A stretch of 64,000 nucleotides of DNA from Anisodus tanguticus (Eukaryota > Streptophyta > Magnoliopsida > Solanales > Solanaceae), in assembly GCA_034509755.1 (NCBI GenBank), contig CM067549.1, forward strand, positions 44,940,052 through 45,004,051, written 5' to 3'. Below the pieces are notes generated by a model. The model was not told the origin of the DNA and ran no database searches. It worked only from the letters and a program-made list of their open reading frames with translations. Of the stretch, positions 25,101 to 34,983 are shown in pieces. The translations under genes and the position numbers were made by a program. Positions within the stretch are counted from its first letter, which is position 1. Each line of letters starts with the position of its first letter.

Positions 25101-26273
25101 AAGTTTGGGACATGTATCACCTCATCTTAGAGTGATCTCATTCCTTGAAGTCCTATTGAGGACAACCTCTCCAACCCCTTCTACTTTAAAGGTGGCGTTG
25201 CTTCACATGAACAACCTTTTGCCCGTGGTTAGGGCGTAACTGGATCATATGTGATCTGGATATTCTGGCCCACTGCAGTTGCTTTGCAGACTGAGTGTCC
25301 AATTTTCTTTTCTGCCTTTCTTTAGGCCTTCAGATCATTTCAGACCTGGAAACTCTGGCCCACCTTACTCGGTGTCCATTACTTTTCCTATGAAATGAAT
25401 TCTGGCCCCACTCCAGTCGCCCGGAGGTTTTATATGACTGAGTGTCCAATATCATCATATCAAAGAAATTTTGGCCAACTCCAGTCGCCCGGAGGCTTTG
25501 TATGACTGAGTGTCCAATATCATCCTATGAAGGATCTTCTGGCCAAATAATATGACAGCTCAACGTCTTTAGCTTTTAGACTTCTTCCGTTATGATTGGT
25601 GCCCAGATAATTCTTGGCGCTTACTTAAGTGTGGTAACAGTTTTCGCACAGTCAGTGGATCTTTCTCCCTCATATGTGCGAACATACTTTACACACTTTA
25701 ATAATTACACTTAAAAGAACGGATCTTCTTAAGTCGTTTACAAAATCCAATCTTTAAACGGAAAAGAAGATGAGATTAAACTTCTGATTTGTTAAAACGT
25801 AAGGAATATAAATTATTTTCATATTCCTCCTTACTTTAATCCATTTTTAATCAGACCTCATTTAATCTTTATTCTTGACAAGTAAGAAAAATACTTATCA
25901 TTTAATCTTTATTCTTGACAAGTAAGAAAAATACTTATCCCAATTTCGGATTCTGGCTCACTTCAGTCACTTCATCAGACTGAGTGTCCATTTCCTTCTC
26001 ACCATTATTCGGATCTTTTGTCTGGGACAGATATAGGCCTTCTGCTGCAAGATAGAATAACATCTTCGCCTTCTCCTCTTGTCCCGCTTGACATCCTCGT
26101 GCTCTCGAGAGCGCTTGTTCCCACCGCGCTTGGTAGCGGTGACACCATGAACACGTTCATCATCATCACTCTCTTCTACCAGAAAACCATTGCCATATCC
26201 AGATTTGGTCACATAACTTTTGACCGACATCTTTCGAACAATAATAGTAATACAATACAATATTGTCTTAAGT
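22163..26273 (-). pseudogene. Copia-C interior, heavily decayed gag-pol
   Basis: On the minus strand, scattered copia landmarks appear in the right order. They are a basic/acidic N-terminal segment at 25967-26260, integrase 'LLKSKDEVVEADKRYKAEVENQL' words at 24542-24742, 'GKAIL...GPKTVDC-ISTG' words near 24253-24504, and RT words ('LPPEKEPLGCK', 'GVETAFPTGELEEED') at 23683-23916. No frame stays open beyond about 100 residues. Repeats of 68 bp (25410-25520) and 40 bp (25860-25939) occur near the gag end. Confidence 0.7.
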
Positions 26274-27459
26274 TGTTGGGAGTTTTTGCTCTATGGTACT
26301 TTATAAATCAGTACGGGAATTATATTACTATTACAAGTATTCGAAAGGATAAACAAAGATTCAATAATTCAGGTAGAAATCTGAAAATTACAATAGGACC
26401 ACAAAACTGAAATTACAATTTTATTGAAGACGGAAAAATAGAAACTGTTTTTGCTGAGTCGAGTGTGGCACTCTGTCCTTAAGACAATATTGCCCCGTAT
26501 GTATCCTTTATACGTCCTGGACAATTTGTCTCCCAAGATAAAACAAAGAATGGAACACTTGAGCAAAGGAAACTCAAATGCTACCGTGAAGAATATTGAG
26601 TAACGAAATGATGCTTGGAAGTTGTAGGAAGAAAACTGTTTTGGTTGTGTATTTTCGTGTATTGTATGAACTGTTCTTAGTAGTCATATCTCTTCCACAA
26701 CAATGGTGTAAGGGGGTGTTTATATAGGTGAGGGAGGGGACTGAAAAACTGCCTCCATAATAACCAAATAATGGCCATTATAGAGGTAGTAAAGTCACCA
26801 ACATAAATGGTGAAAGACCAACGGATTTGGCCATTATAGGAGGAGTAATTCAGCCAAAATAAATGGCTGAATTGAGTGCTTGGCGTTTCTGCTTTGACTG
26901 TCCAAATTCTGACGTTCTGGAAACTTCAGGGACCAAACTGTACATCTGAAAGAATTCTGGTCCGAACTGTACATCTGGAAACTTCTGAGATCAAACTGTA
27001 CTTCTGGAAAAGTCCTCTGGCCCAAAAAGATAATATCAGAAGACCCACAGCCCGTGGCCCGTGAACTCGGAATCGGACCGGACGGGCGGCGCGCGTGTGG
27101 TCGTTCCTCGAACCGAAGCACATCTAGGTCCTCCCTCCTTTAAACACATGGGATACCCCTTGGGGTCCCAAACCCCAAACCAATTTCGAGTCTTATATAC
27201 ACAACAATTCTTTCTTCCTCTGCCGATGAGGGAGAATTGAACACAATACCACACTTTTCATGCTTCAAACACCTTACTTCGTGAACCAATATCTCTTTCA
27301 TTTCTCAATGAAATTTGATGATTCTTGGCCCTACGGTTATCTACGTACTTAGTAGATCATGCATGTGTGAAGAACCGAATTCTCCAATATGCGTAACACT
27401 AGTGTTTAAGCCGTTAAAGTTGGTCGGTCGCAACTCCCGCCAAAGGCTAATTTCCAATA
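26274..27459 (-). mobile_element. Copia-C 5' LTR (1186 bp)
   Basis: Plus strand TGTTGGGAG...TTTCCAATA; the last CA has become TA. By eye it differs from the partner LTR by few substitutions plus a short duplicated phrase. GATTC follows directly. Confidence 0.92.
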
Positions 27460-28582
27460 GATTCAGTATTATGTGAGCCTTTGATCTTACATAATTCACA
27501 ATATAGATTATAGTTTCTTTTGAACTTTGAATTTCCTCCTTGATATTTGTAACCAGAATTTCCTTGATTCTAATTTTGTCTTCCTCCTTGATACCCCCCT
27601 TGATATCTATTAGAATTAGAACCTTTCCCTTTTGAATACGTTGCACCTTCAAAGTTTTCTAAGTTTGGCATTAAATGGTTTCCAAGAATACCAGCAGTGG
27701 CAGCAACACTTTTTGATTTTCATCACTCACAATCATAGAGTATGCTTGATTTAAAGATGATAATGAATTTTTCATCAAGATCTGGCTTCTTTCCTAACTA
27801 TATGTCTCATTAAGCTTATAAAAATTTGAAATAAGCGTAGTTTATGCAAATGTACTATGAATTCTTTGGATTTTTCACAATTGCAAGTAGAGGCTGGTAC
27901 TAAAGCCTCAAATTCTTTCCATAATATTTTGAGTCTTGAGAAATATACAGAAACATATGCACTACCTTGAATTAATGTGGCTATTTCTTTATTCACATTA
28001 AAGGTACTAGAATCATCCACTTTATTAAACTTTTCTTGTCAATCAGACCATATAACCTGAGCTTCAGTTGCATACACTATACCCCCAAGTAAATTTTTCG
28101 ATACAAAGTTCATTAACCAGGATAACACTATAGCATATACCCTTTTCAGTGTTCCCATAACAATTCTGGATATTTTTCTTTGTTGCATGTTCCATAAACT
28201 AACTCTAATTTATTTCTACCATGCAGAGGAAGCTTTATTGATCTTAGCCACAAAGAATACTTTTCGATATCCGTCAATTGGAATGTAATTATTTGTATCT
28301 CACTGACATCATAAGAGTGCAAGAAAAAAAGTTGATTGTAATCGATTGTTGGTCCTTGATTCGACCCATTTTTCAATCCATTGTTGAGATTTGAATCTAT
28401 GTGTGCATTCAATCCATTTTTAATCGAAGCATTAGCTTGTGTAGCTGAAGTACCCATTAGACTCGATTGAATTGCAGAAATCGTAGATATTATCAAGAAC
28501 AATTTTGGCAGACCAAGAAATTAGATTTTAGCGAAAATAGTTACTAAAAACTTTAGATTTCAATTTCAAAGCTCTGATACCA
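27460..28582 (-). pseudogene. Copia-B gag and primer-binding site
   Basis: The minus strand carries a copia gag of the 'LTGxxNYxxWxRSM' class: 'QLTDIEKYSLWLRSIKLPL' and 'NKLELVYGT' at 28146-28300, then 'NKEIATLIQGSAYVSVYFSRL', 'WKEFEALVP' and 'KSKEFIVHLHKL' at 27775-28020. It reaches the first half of a CX2C zinc knuckle at 27460. Stops and frameshifts break it. The primer site complement 'gctctgatacca' occupies 28571-28582, directly against the LTR. Confidence 0.85.
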
Positions 28583-28881
28583 TGTTGTAATTCAGTGTAC
28601 AATGTTCAAAGATTGATATTGAGGAAGATGATAGTCTAAGAAGATGAAGTTGAAGAGAAAGAGAAGGAAGCTTATATTCTTATTCATCAAAGTTATGAAT
28701 CTACAGAGATGAGATGGATATTTATATTTATATCCATATACTACTAATCATCTAGTATTAGTTAGTTAAACAAGCTTAACCAACTTATAGAAGTAGTTAA
28801 CTAACTTTCACAAACTAACTAATTCCCTGAAAACAGTGAAATGACTACATTACACCTGTGATATTATTACATATATTAACA
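28583..28881 (-). mobile_element. Copia-B 5' LTR (299 bp)
   Basis: Plus strand TGTTGTAATTC...ATATTAACA (TGTT..AACA ends) beside the primer site. A minus-strand TATAAATATAAATAT box lies near 28710-28725. The flanking bases to the right are CTATG; no partner LTR is in the window to confirm a TSD. Confidence 0.85.
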
Positions 28882-29420
28882 CTATGAACTGATGTGATGA
28901 CAAAAAATATTGAGTAATAATTTCCTTAGGGAATAATGTTTTATAGCTCGGAAAGAAGTGTACTTGAAAAGTTAAAAGAATAAGCTTAATTGTTTGTCTA
29001 TGTATTTCATCAATAATTTAATAAATATATGTAGAATTAAGATATTAGAAAGTCTAATCAATTCGATAAAAAAAATTATAAACAATGTCGATTCGGCAAA
29101 ACTTGTAAATAATTTTTACAAGTTATTCCAACCCCTCATATCTTGTGAACATGGCATCCATTAGAACTTTGCAAACAATTTATACCAAAGTTATGTCTCG
29201 TGCGGCATAAATAAAGCAAGTCTTGCCATTTCGACAAAACTTATGTATCAAAATTATGTCGCGAAACTATTTCTGTATAAATTTCTTAAACAAGAAAGAA
29301 AATTTAAACATTGGCATGAAAATATGTGCAAATATCCCAAAGACAAAACAGGGAACAAAAGGAAAAACCTCTGAACGAGCCACCGAAAAATTAGATACAC
29401 CTCAGTTTATCTAAGCGCAA
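28882..29420. other. Intergenic, AT-rich
   Basis: No gene recognised. From about 29060 it has scattered 'tcggcaaaact' / 'ggcataa' phrases that belong to the repeat described next. Confidence 0.4.
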
Positions 29421-30195
29421 AGTTCTCCACGGGCCCAAAAAAACACCTTGTGGCTGGATTACAAGGTTCGTGGTTCAACTTTGCTATTGGGCTAATAAAC
29501 AGGCCTAAACCCAAGCAAGTGAGAAACCCTAGACTTTTTTTTGCGAAGATTTCCTTCAAACTCATTGGTCTTTATTTTTTCCCTTCATACCTATGGTCTT
29601 TAATTTCCCCCCTACTATTTATTTTATGAAAATATCTAGGCCTTTTTCGCAAGGCATAGTTTATGTAACATTTTTATCTTCGAAAATTAAAATTGTATCG
29701 TTCGGCAAAAATTATGTAGGAATTAAGTTATGTGCGTAGTTTTGTAGTACTTTTTCACATTATGTTGAGTGTTGAAAATTATGCCTAATTCGGCATAATT
29801 TGTATGTGTATTATGATATATATGCCGAAGTTAAACGCTAACTATGCCTGCCAAAATCTGAAATTATGACTTTTTTCAGATTATGTTGGGTGTTGAAAGT
29901 TATGCATTCTCTGACATAATTTGTGAGTTTTATGATACATATGCCGAAGCTAAACACTAACTATGTTTTGTGAAATCCTAATTATGCCGGCCCAAAAAAT
30001 GATGAAGGGAAAAAATTAAAGAACACAAATTTAAGGGGCAAAAATTAAAAACCACCCCGAAATAGGGACATTTGTGCGAATGACTCAGAGTTCTCCACAG
30101 GCCCAAAAGAACCTCGTATCTGGATTACAAGGTTCGTGGTTCAACTTTGCTATTGGGCTCTATAATAAACAGGCCCATACCCAACCAAATTAGAA
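29421..30195. repeat. Direct duplication flanking an AT-rich repetitive element
   Basis: About 107 bp starting 'agttctccac' occurs at 29421-29527 and again at 30089-30195 with about 85-90 percent agreement by eye. Between them, the left edge ('tggtctttattttttccc', near 29568) and the right edge (complement of sequence near 30005-30080, 'ggtttttaattt...ttttttccctt') form loose inverted ends. The interior holds two copies of a roughly 115-bp unit with 'atgttg.gtgttgaaa.ttatg' (29757-29870 and 29877-29975). Probably a MITE-like or recombined repeat. Confidence 0.6.
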
Positions 30196-30389
30196 AACAT
30201 TGGATGTCCAGAAGAAAGCCCAAAACAAAAATATCTACAACTCAAATAAAGACGGTCCATTTACAGATCCATCTTCCCTTCCCTCAAAAATACTATCAAA
30301 AAACAAAGAAATGAAGATAAGGTAGTTTCTCTTAATACAACTTCTTCTTCTTCTTCTTCAATCTTGACACTTATCCACAGACCTCAACC

Positions 30390-31748
30390 ATGTTTTCCCT
30401 CACAGTTCACTCCCCAAAACTCTTATCTCTCTCCACCCCATTCCTCCCTACCCCCCACCACCCACCACCCTCCATAACCCACAAACCAAATCCCATAACA
30501 ATAACATCACTAATGATGCCACCTTCTTCAGGTGAAAGAAAACAACCTCAATTCTCAAAATCACCACAACAACAACAACATCTTTATCAACCATTTCGAC
30601 CACCCCCTTCTCCTCTCCCACCTAAATTCCGCAATCTTGACACCAACTCCAAGCTTGAAGTTCTTCAAAATCGCCTTGGCCTTTGGTATGAATATGCCCC
30701 TTTAATCCCTTCATTAACTAGTGAAGGTTTTACCCCTTCTACCCTTGAAGAAATCACTGGGATTTCTGGGGTTGAGCAGAATAGACTTGTAGTTGGTGCT
30801 CAAGTTCGTGAATCGCTTATTGAGTCGAAATTGGATCAAGAAACGTTGTCGTTTTTCGACTCTGGGGGTGCGGAGTTGTTGTATGAAATAAGGTTGTTAA
30901 GTGCTAGGCAAAGAGCTGATGCTGCTAGTTTTATGGTGAGGAATGCGTTTGACGCGAAGCAAGCTCAAGATTTAGCTAGGGCAATGAAGGATTATCCGCG
31001 TAGACGTGTGGATTATGGTTGGGATAAGTTTAATGGTGATTTGCCTGGTGATTGTTTGGCTTTCTTGTTTTTTAGGTTAGCTATCGAGCATGCTGCTGCT
31101 GGTGCTGAGGAGTTGAGGATGGTGGCGATGGAGAAAGCTTTAGAAGTAGTCGAGTCTGAAAATGCGAGAACTTTGCTTGTAGAGGAGATAGAAGGGAAAG
31201 GGGTAGCTAAGGAGAGTGTAATTGATAATGGGGTGACTGTACCTTTAGTGAGGATGAAGTTAGGGGAGGTAGCAGAGTCGAGTATAGTCGTTGTTTTACC
31301 TGTTTGCAAGGCGGAGGCGAGGGAGTTTGAGGTGGAGGCGGCCCCGTGGGAGTGTGGTGGGGTCGGGGATTTTGGAGTCGTGGAGGCAGAGAAGGATTGG
31401 AGGAGATGGGTGGTTTTTCCTGGATGGCAACCAATAGCGGGATTAGAGAGAGGTGGAGTTGCAGTGTCGTTTAAGAGTGGGAAGTTGTTGCCGTGGAAGG
31501 AGAAGAGGAAGTATAAGGAAGAGCCGGTTTTGGTGGTGGCGGATAGGGGAAGGAAGGAAGTTGCGATGGATGACGGGTTTTACTTGGTGCTTGGTGGTGG
31601 CAATGGGAGTAACGATGAGGGATTGAAAGTGGAAAGAGGGTTGACATTGAAGGAAGCGGGGGTTGAAGAAAGCTTGGGAATGGTGCTTTTAGTAGTTAGG
31701 CCACCAAGGTGGGAAGATGAAGATACTCAACTGATTGATGACGAGTAG
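30390..31748 (+). CDS. RAF1: Rubisco accumulation factor 1, chloroplastic
   Basis: The 452-residue single-exon protein matches the plant RAF1 family, which acts in the chloroplast stroma after chaperonin folding. There RAF1 binds Rubisco large subunit dimers and promotes assembly of the L8 core. Residues 1-50 are rich in Ser, Thr and Pro with few acids, as in a transit peptide. A Gln/Pro-rich stretch (52-79) follows. A helical N-terminal domain (about 84-205) contains 'GLWYEYAPLIPSL', 'GFTPSTLEEITGI' and 'FFDSGGAELLYEIRLLS', and a helical part with 'DLPGDCLAFLFFRLA' extends to about 275. The C-terminal beta domain starts near 282 ('VTVPLVRMKLGE') and ends in an acidic tail ('EDEDTQLIDDE'). 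The ATG at 30390 follows a CT-rich leader ((CTT)n, 30342-30359), is the first in frame and gives normal family length. Plant RAF1 genes are typically intronless. The ORF is intact, so it is probably functional. Confidence 0.93.
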   Translation: MFSLTVHSPKLLSLSTPFLPTPHHPPPSITHKPNPITITSLMMPPSSGERKQPQFSKSPQQQQHLYQPFRPPPSPLPPKFRNLDTNSKLEVLQNRLGLWYEYAPLIPSLTSEGFTPSTLEEITGISGVEQNRLVVGAQVRESLIESKLDQETLSFFDSGGAELLYEIRLLSARQRADAASFMVRNAFDAKQAQDLARAMKDYPRRRVDYGWDKFNGDLPGDCLAFLFFRLAIEHAAAGAEELRMVAMEKALEVVESENARTLLVEEIEGKGVAKESVIDNGVTVPLVRMKLGEVAESSIVVVLPVCKAEAREFEVEAAPWECGGVGDFGVVEAEKDWRRWVVFPGWQPIAGLERGGVAVSFKSGKLLPWKEKRKYKEEPVLVVADRGRKEVAMDDGFYLVLGGGNGSNDEGLKVERGLTLKEAGVEESLGMVLLVVRPPRWEDEDTQLIDDE

Positions 31749-31753
31749 GATTG

Positions 31754-31759
31754 AATAAA
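31754..31759 (+). terminator. Poly(A) signal of RAF1
   Basis: AATAAA six bases after the stop codon region; the only canonical signal close downstream. Other plant near-upstream elements may also be used. Confidence 0.45.
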
Positions 31760-32500
31760 AAGAATGCTTGTAAAAATGCAGCCTTTGCTGTATTATATTG
31801 TCAATGGAGAAAATTTTGGGTATCGCGGGAATGTTTCATTTGAAGACAAGTTCAAGCTTTTCTTTTGAGCTTCACTGCAAGATTGCTGATAATCATTCCT
31901 TTTTTGGACAGTCAATGTGACTTTATATTGTTGTCTTGGCATTTTTACATTACCTAGTACTTGGAAGAAACAGAGCGTACAATTCAGGATTTGCTGAAGT
32001 GAATCTTGGATCATATTTTTGAATAAGAACATTTTTTCTTGTGAATCTCCTCTTTAAGTTTTATGCAATTGTTTAAATAATTGTAATATCAATTGTATGC
32101 TCCTAGATCAAACAAACAAATATACGTAGAAGCAAGTAAACAAACTATATGGATAAAAAGTTTGCTGCATGTTCCTTAGATCAAACGAACAATATACGTA
32201 GAAGCAAGTAAACAAACTATATGGATTGCACATTATTGTGGCAGAATGCATCCAAGGGGTGTCGACCCCTTGGTCGAAAAATTACAATGTATCTGGATAA
32301 AAAAAAATGTTTTTATGTATACTATACATTGACTCACTTTGACTTCTTTGTGGGTTTGTTTCTTTATATTGACACCCTTAGTGAAAATTTTAAATCCGTA
32401 ACTATGCACATATATATAACATTTGGACAGCAAAGGTAGAAGTTTTCTGCATTCTGGATTTCAAACCCTTGGATACACTTCCTACCCTTTTATTAAACCC
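31760..32500. other. Intergenic region between RAF1 and the cyclophilin
   Basis: No gene was seen. A segment of about 50 bp ('agatcaaac...aagcaagtaaacaaac') is repeated at about 32105-32155 and 32178-32226. A perfect 9-bp inverted repeat with a 4-base loop (CCAAGGGGT-GTCG-ACCCCTTGG) lies at 32252-32273. The two genes converge here, so both 3'UTRs fall in this region. Confidence 0.6.
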
Positions 32501-32713
32501 CAATCAAGATTATCATCCCAAGTGTAAAAAGGGATTTACAATTAAGCGTGTATCACAACATCATTGCACCAATTATTCAATAGAACTACATAACATAGCA
32601 ATTCTTTACAAATACTAGCTGCTTATACAAAAGAAAAGCATGCCTAAGATTTTAGCCTACATGAGGAAAGCTCCGGTACCATAACATGTTGCTCAACTAC
32701 ATTATCTCCACGA

Positions 32714-33241
32714 TTAGTTCTCCTTTAGCTCCCCACAATCTTCAATTAAGACAGGGCATGATGTTTTCCCACTATCTGAGCCCACATTTTCCATTTCTTG
32801 AACAACACTACACCCATCTACAACCTTCCCAAACACAACGTGTTTACCATCAAGCCAAGGTGTTGCTACTGTGGTGATAAAGAACTGAGATCCATTGGTA
32901 TTTGGTCCAGAATTTGCCATTGAAAGAAGGCCATGCGTAGTATGCATCATACTGAAGTTCTCATCAGCAAATTTTGTACCATATATCGATTCTCCTCCAG
33001 TCCCATTTCCTCGAGTGAAATCTCCACCCTGGCACATGAAGTTTGGAATGATACGATGAAACCCCGAACCCTTGTAATGTAATGGTTTCCCTAACTGCCC
33101 AATCCCCTTTTCACCCGTGCAGAGAGCTCGAAAGTTTTCAGCAGTTTTAGGTGTCTTATCTTTAAACAGTTCCATCACAACTCTCCCAGCTTTCGCCTTG
33201 CCAATCAATATGTCAAAGAAAACCTTTGGATTTTTTGTCAT
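32714..33241 (-). CDS. Cyclophilin-type peptidyl-prolyl cis-trans isomerase, cytosolic type
   Basis: A 175-residue single-domain cyclophilin that interconverts cis and trans X-Pro bonds. The active-site set of human CypA is present: 'FHRIIPNFMCQGGDF' (Arg63, Phe68, Met69, Gln71), 'GSQFFITT' (Gln119, Phe120), Trp129 and His134. The plant-type insertion 'GEKGIGQLGKPLHYKG' (43-58) and the Cys41/Cys169 pair known from plant cytosolic cyclophilins are both there. No transit or signal peptide is visible. The frame is open further upstream, but 'MTKNPKVFF' at 33241 is the family start, and a splice acceptor (TGCAG) lies at 33256-33260, so upstream codons are intronic. 'SMMHTTHGLLSMANSGPNTNG' departs from the usual 'HTGPGxLSMANAGPxTNG', suggesting a divergent paralogue. 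The coding region is intact. Confidence 0.93.
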   Translation of the reverse strand: MTKNPKVFFDILIGKAKAGRVVMELFKDKTPKTAENFRALCTGEKGIGQLGKPLHYKGSGFHRIIPNFMCQGGDFTRGNGTGGESIYGTKFADENFSMMHTTHGLLSMANSGPNTNGSQFFITTVATPWLDGKHVVFGKVVDGCSVVQEMENVGSDSGKTSCPVLIEDCGELKEN

Positions 33242-33255
33242 TGTTACTTCTAAAC

Positions 33256-34431
33256 CTGCATTATAACATGCACACACCAGTAAATACAAGCTAAAAGAGA
33301 ATTTTGCATGACAAAATTGGAGATCCTAATATAACCTTACATGATAATAAAACAAAGGTAAAAAGAATGATATATAATAAGAGGAACAAACTGTCCGAAC
33401 AAAGGAGAAAAGAAATAGCTTAATGAATTACAATCTTTTCTACAATCTTATCCTCGAGTAAGGACATATAATCTAAACATAATACTTAAATCCCCTAAAT
33501 TTCTTTCTTTTGCATACCCTTCAACTAACATTTCTTATATCCAGAGCCAATACACTATCTTATTTAAATTAACTTGCAAGTAATATAATTATCTAAAACA
33601 GATGTTTTTTTCAAATCATTAACGAAAAAGAGGACTACAAGATTATACACACTTCTAACAAGGAAAAGATAGCAGACCTACAAGTTCTATCAATCATTAA
33701 CTGTTTAATAAACTAGATGTCAGCCATGCTCATTTTTTCTACAACATTTACCACTACATCAATCATAAGATTGTTCACTGATAATAACAAAACATCATAG
33801 GCCGAGGGTCTATCAGAAACAACCTCTCTACCTCTGAACTCCCAAAACAGGAGTAAGGTATGCGTACACTACTCCCCAGACCCCACTTGTCAACTTGTGA
33901 GATTACACTGAGTATGTTGTTTGTTTGTTTTTATCATAGGCTGGTTAAGTTCCCACATTTTCCATTAGAACATCATAAAAGAGCATACTTTGGGGAAAAA
34001 AGGAAAAAAAACACAAAGCAGGGATAAATATAGAGTGATCAGTGGGATTCTTTGGCTCAACATGTATACAAATTTATAGAAATATACAATTTAACCAAGT
34101 GTTCCCCCACAAAGATGTAGTGGGTGGATTGTTACTCAACATCCATTGAATTAAAATTTTAACACACTTACTACAGTGCCATAAAAAACAAATTCAGATA
34201 AAGTAAAGTATAAAAAGATGTACATCACATAACAAATCCTCATGACTAATTGCAGGAGTTGCATATCAAGAGGACACCAATAAATGGATTAGTTATATGA
34301 AAATTTAGATATAGCACAAGTTTTGAGCTCCACAATGGTTTATTAAAATTCTAACTATGAAGCCTTCGATATGTGCTTATTCTAAGTAATGGGGTTTATG
34401 AAATGCAGGAAAAGTGAAGAACATAACATAC
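33256..34431 (-). other. 5'UTR intron of the cyclophilin gene (predicted)
   Basis: On the minus strand, 'TCCAAAG|GTATGTTATG' at 34432/34431 is a good donor. 'ATTATAATGCAG|GTTTAG' at 33256/33255 is a good acceptor 14 bases before the start codon. Introns in this position often raise plant gene expression. The intron carries a SINE-like insertion at 33799-33936. Prediction from splice consensus; not confirmed by transcripts. Confidence 0.6.
33799..33936 (+). mobile_element. SINE-like retroposon, 3' part
   Basis: Begins 'aggccgagggtctatcag' and continues through 'acaacctctctacctc', 'ggagtaaggtatgcgtacac' and 'ccccagaccccact' to a 'gtatgttgtttgtttgttt' tail. This is the standard 3' module of common nightshade SINE/LINE retroposons. 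The tRNA-like head is absent, so it is 5' truncated. Confidence 0.75.
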
Positions 34432-34470
34432 CTTTGGATGAAAGTGTATGAGCAGGGTTTAGCAGATTTA

Positions 34471-34477
34471 TTTTATA
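34471..34477 (-). promoter_or_regulatory. TATA box of the cyclophilin gene
   Basis: The minus strand reads CTATAAAATA. It lies about 40 bases upstream of the predicted exon 1/intron donor at 34431, giving a very short non-coding exon 1. Confidence 0.5.
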
Positions 34478-34684
34478 GGGAGAGGCGGGTGTTTGTGTAT
34501 TAGGGTTTATGGTTTCAGTTTGGTCTTTTTGCAATGGCAACCCATCTAGTTGTGAGCTTTACACATTTTTCCCAACTTCTGCATTTTGCTTTGTCAACTT
34601 CTTTGGAATTTTGAGTTCTGCCCCATGGTCCCCCAATTTTTTTATTCGTCCCAAAGAAAATGGCAGGATTTATAGGAGGTTTGG

Positions 34685-34970
34685 TGTAACAAGAGGGTTG
34701 CACTTGTTACTAGTGAAGAGATCTGAATTTGGAAAAGGAAAAAACAAAAGAGAAGTTAAATTATGATATATGTATTTCATTAATGGAACAGTGTAGGATA
34801 TAAATACCCTGGCACTGGATTACATTTTTTGGTACTCAGGGGGCTATAAGATAACTAACATAACTTAAGGGAGGACTTGTAATTATTATAAAATTAGAGT
34901 TAACTACTTAAGAAATTGGAGGACTAGAATGCATTTTCTCAAAACTTGGTCACAATGTCCTATTGTGACA
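34685..34970 (-). mobile_element. Gypsy 3' LTR (286 bp)
   Basis: Plus strand TGTAACAAGAGG...CTATTGTGACA; equals the other LTR in length with a small number of differences. A purine-rich tract (minus 'AAGGAGGGTGGAG', 34971-34983) abuts it. A plus-strand 'gatataaatacc' TATA-like site lies near 34797. Confidence 0.92.
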
Positions 34971-34983
34971 CTCCACCCTCCTT

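Larger units (their letters stand above)
21009..27459 (-). mobile_element. Copia-C, full-length nested copia element (6.45 kb, TSD GATTC)
   Basis: Two near-identical LTRs flank a degraded copia interior, and perfect GATTC duplications (21004-21008, 27460-27464) flank the element. A purine-rich tract (minus 'AAGAGGGGAT') abuts the left LTR, so it is the 3' LTR and the element reads leftward. No canonical TGGTATCAGAG primer site was found inside the right LTR. The insertion splits the Cys/His knuckle of the Copia-B gag. Confidence 0.93.
16975..28881 (-). mobile_element. Copia-B, host element of a nested stack
   Basis: A minus-strand copia in three pieces: 5' LTR, primer site and gag at 27460-28881; zinc knuckle end, protease and integrase start at 19527-21008; integrase end at 16975-17643. 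The gaps hold a complete copia (Copia-C, TSD GATTC) and a solo LTR (TSD ACTTG). Removing each insert restores continuous reading. The RT/RNase H part and 3' LTR are missing to the left of 16975. Confidence 0.88.

Noticed and set aside
31013..31434. Minus-strand ORFs within RAF1
   Set aside because: Antisense shadows of a well-supported coding exon.
33242..33289. 16-residue N-terminal extension of the cyclophilin
   Set aside because: The frame is open only because the intron end happens to lack a stop; a splice acceptor lies 14 bases before the family start Met.
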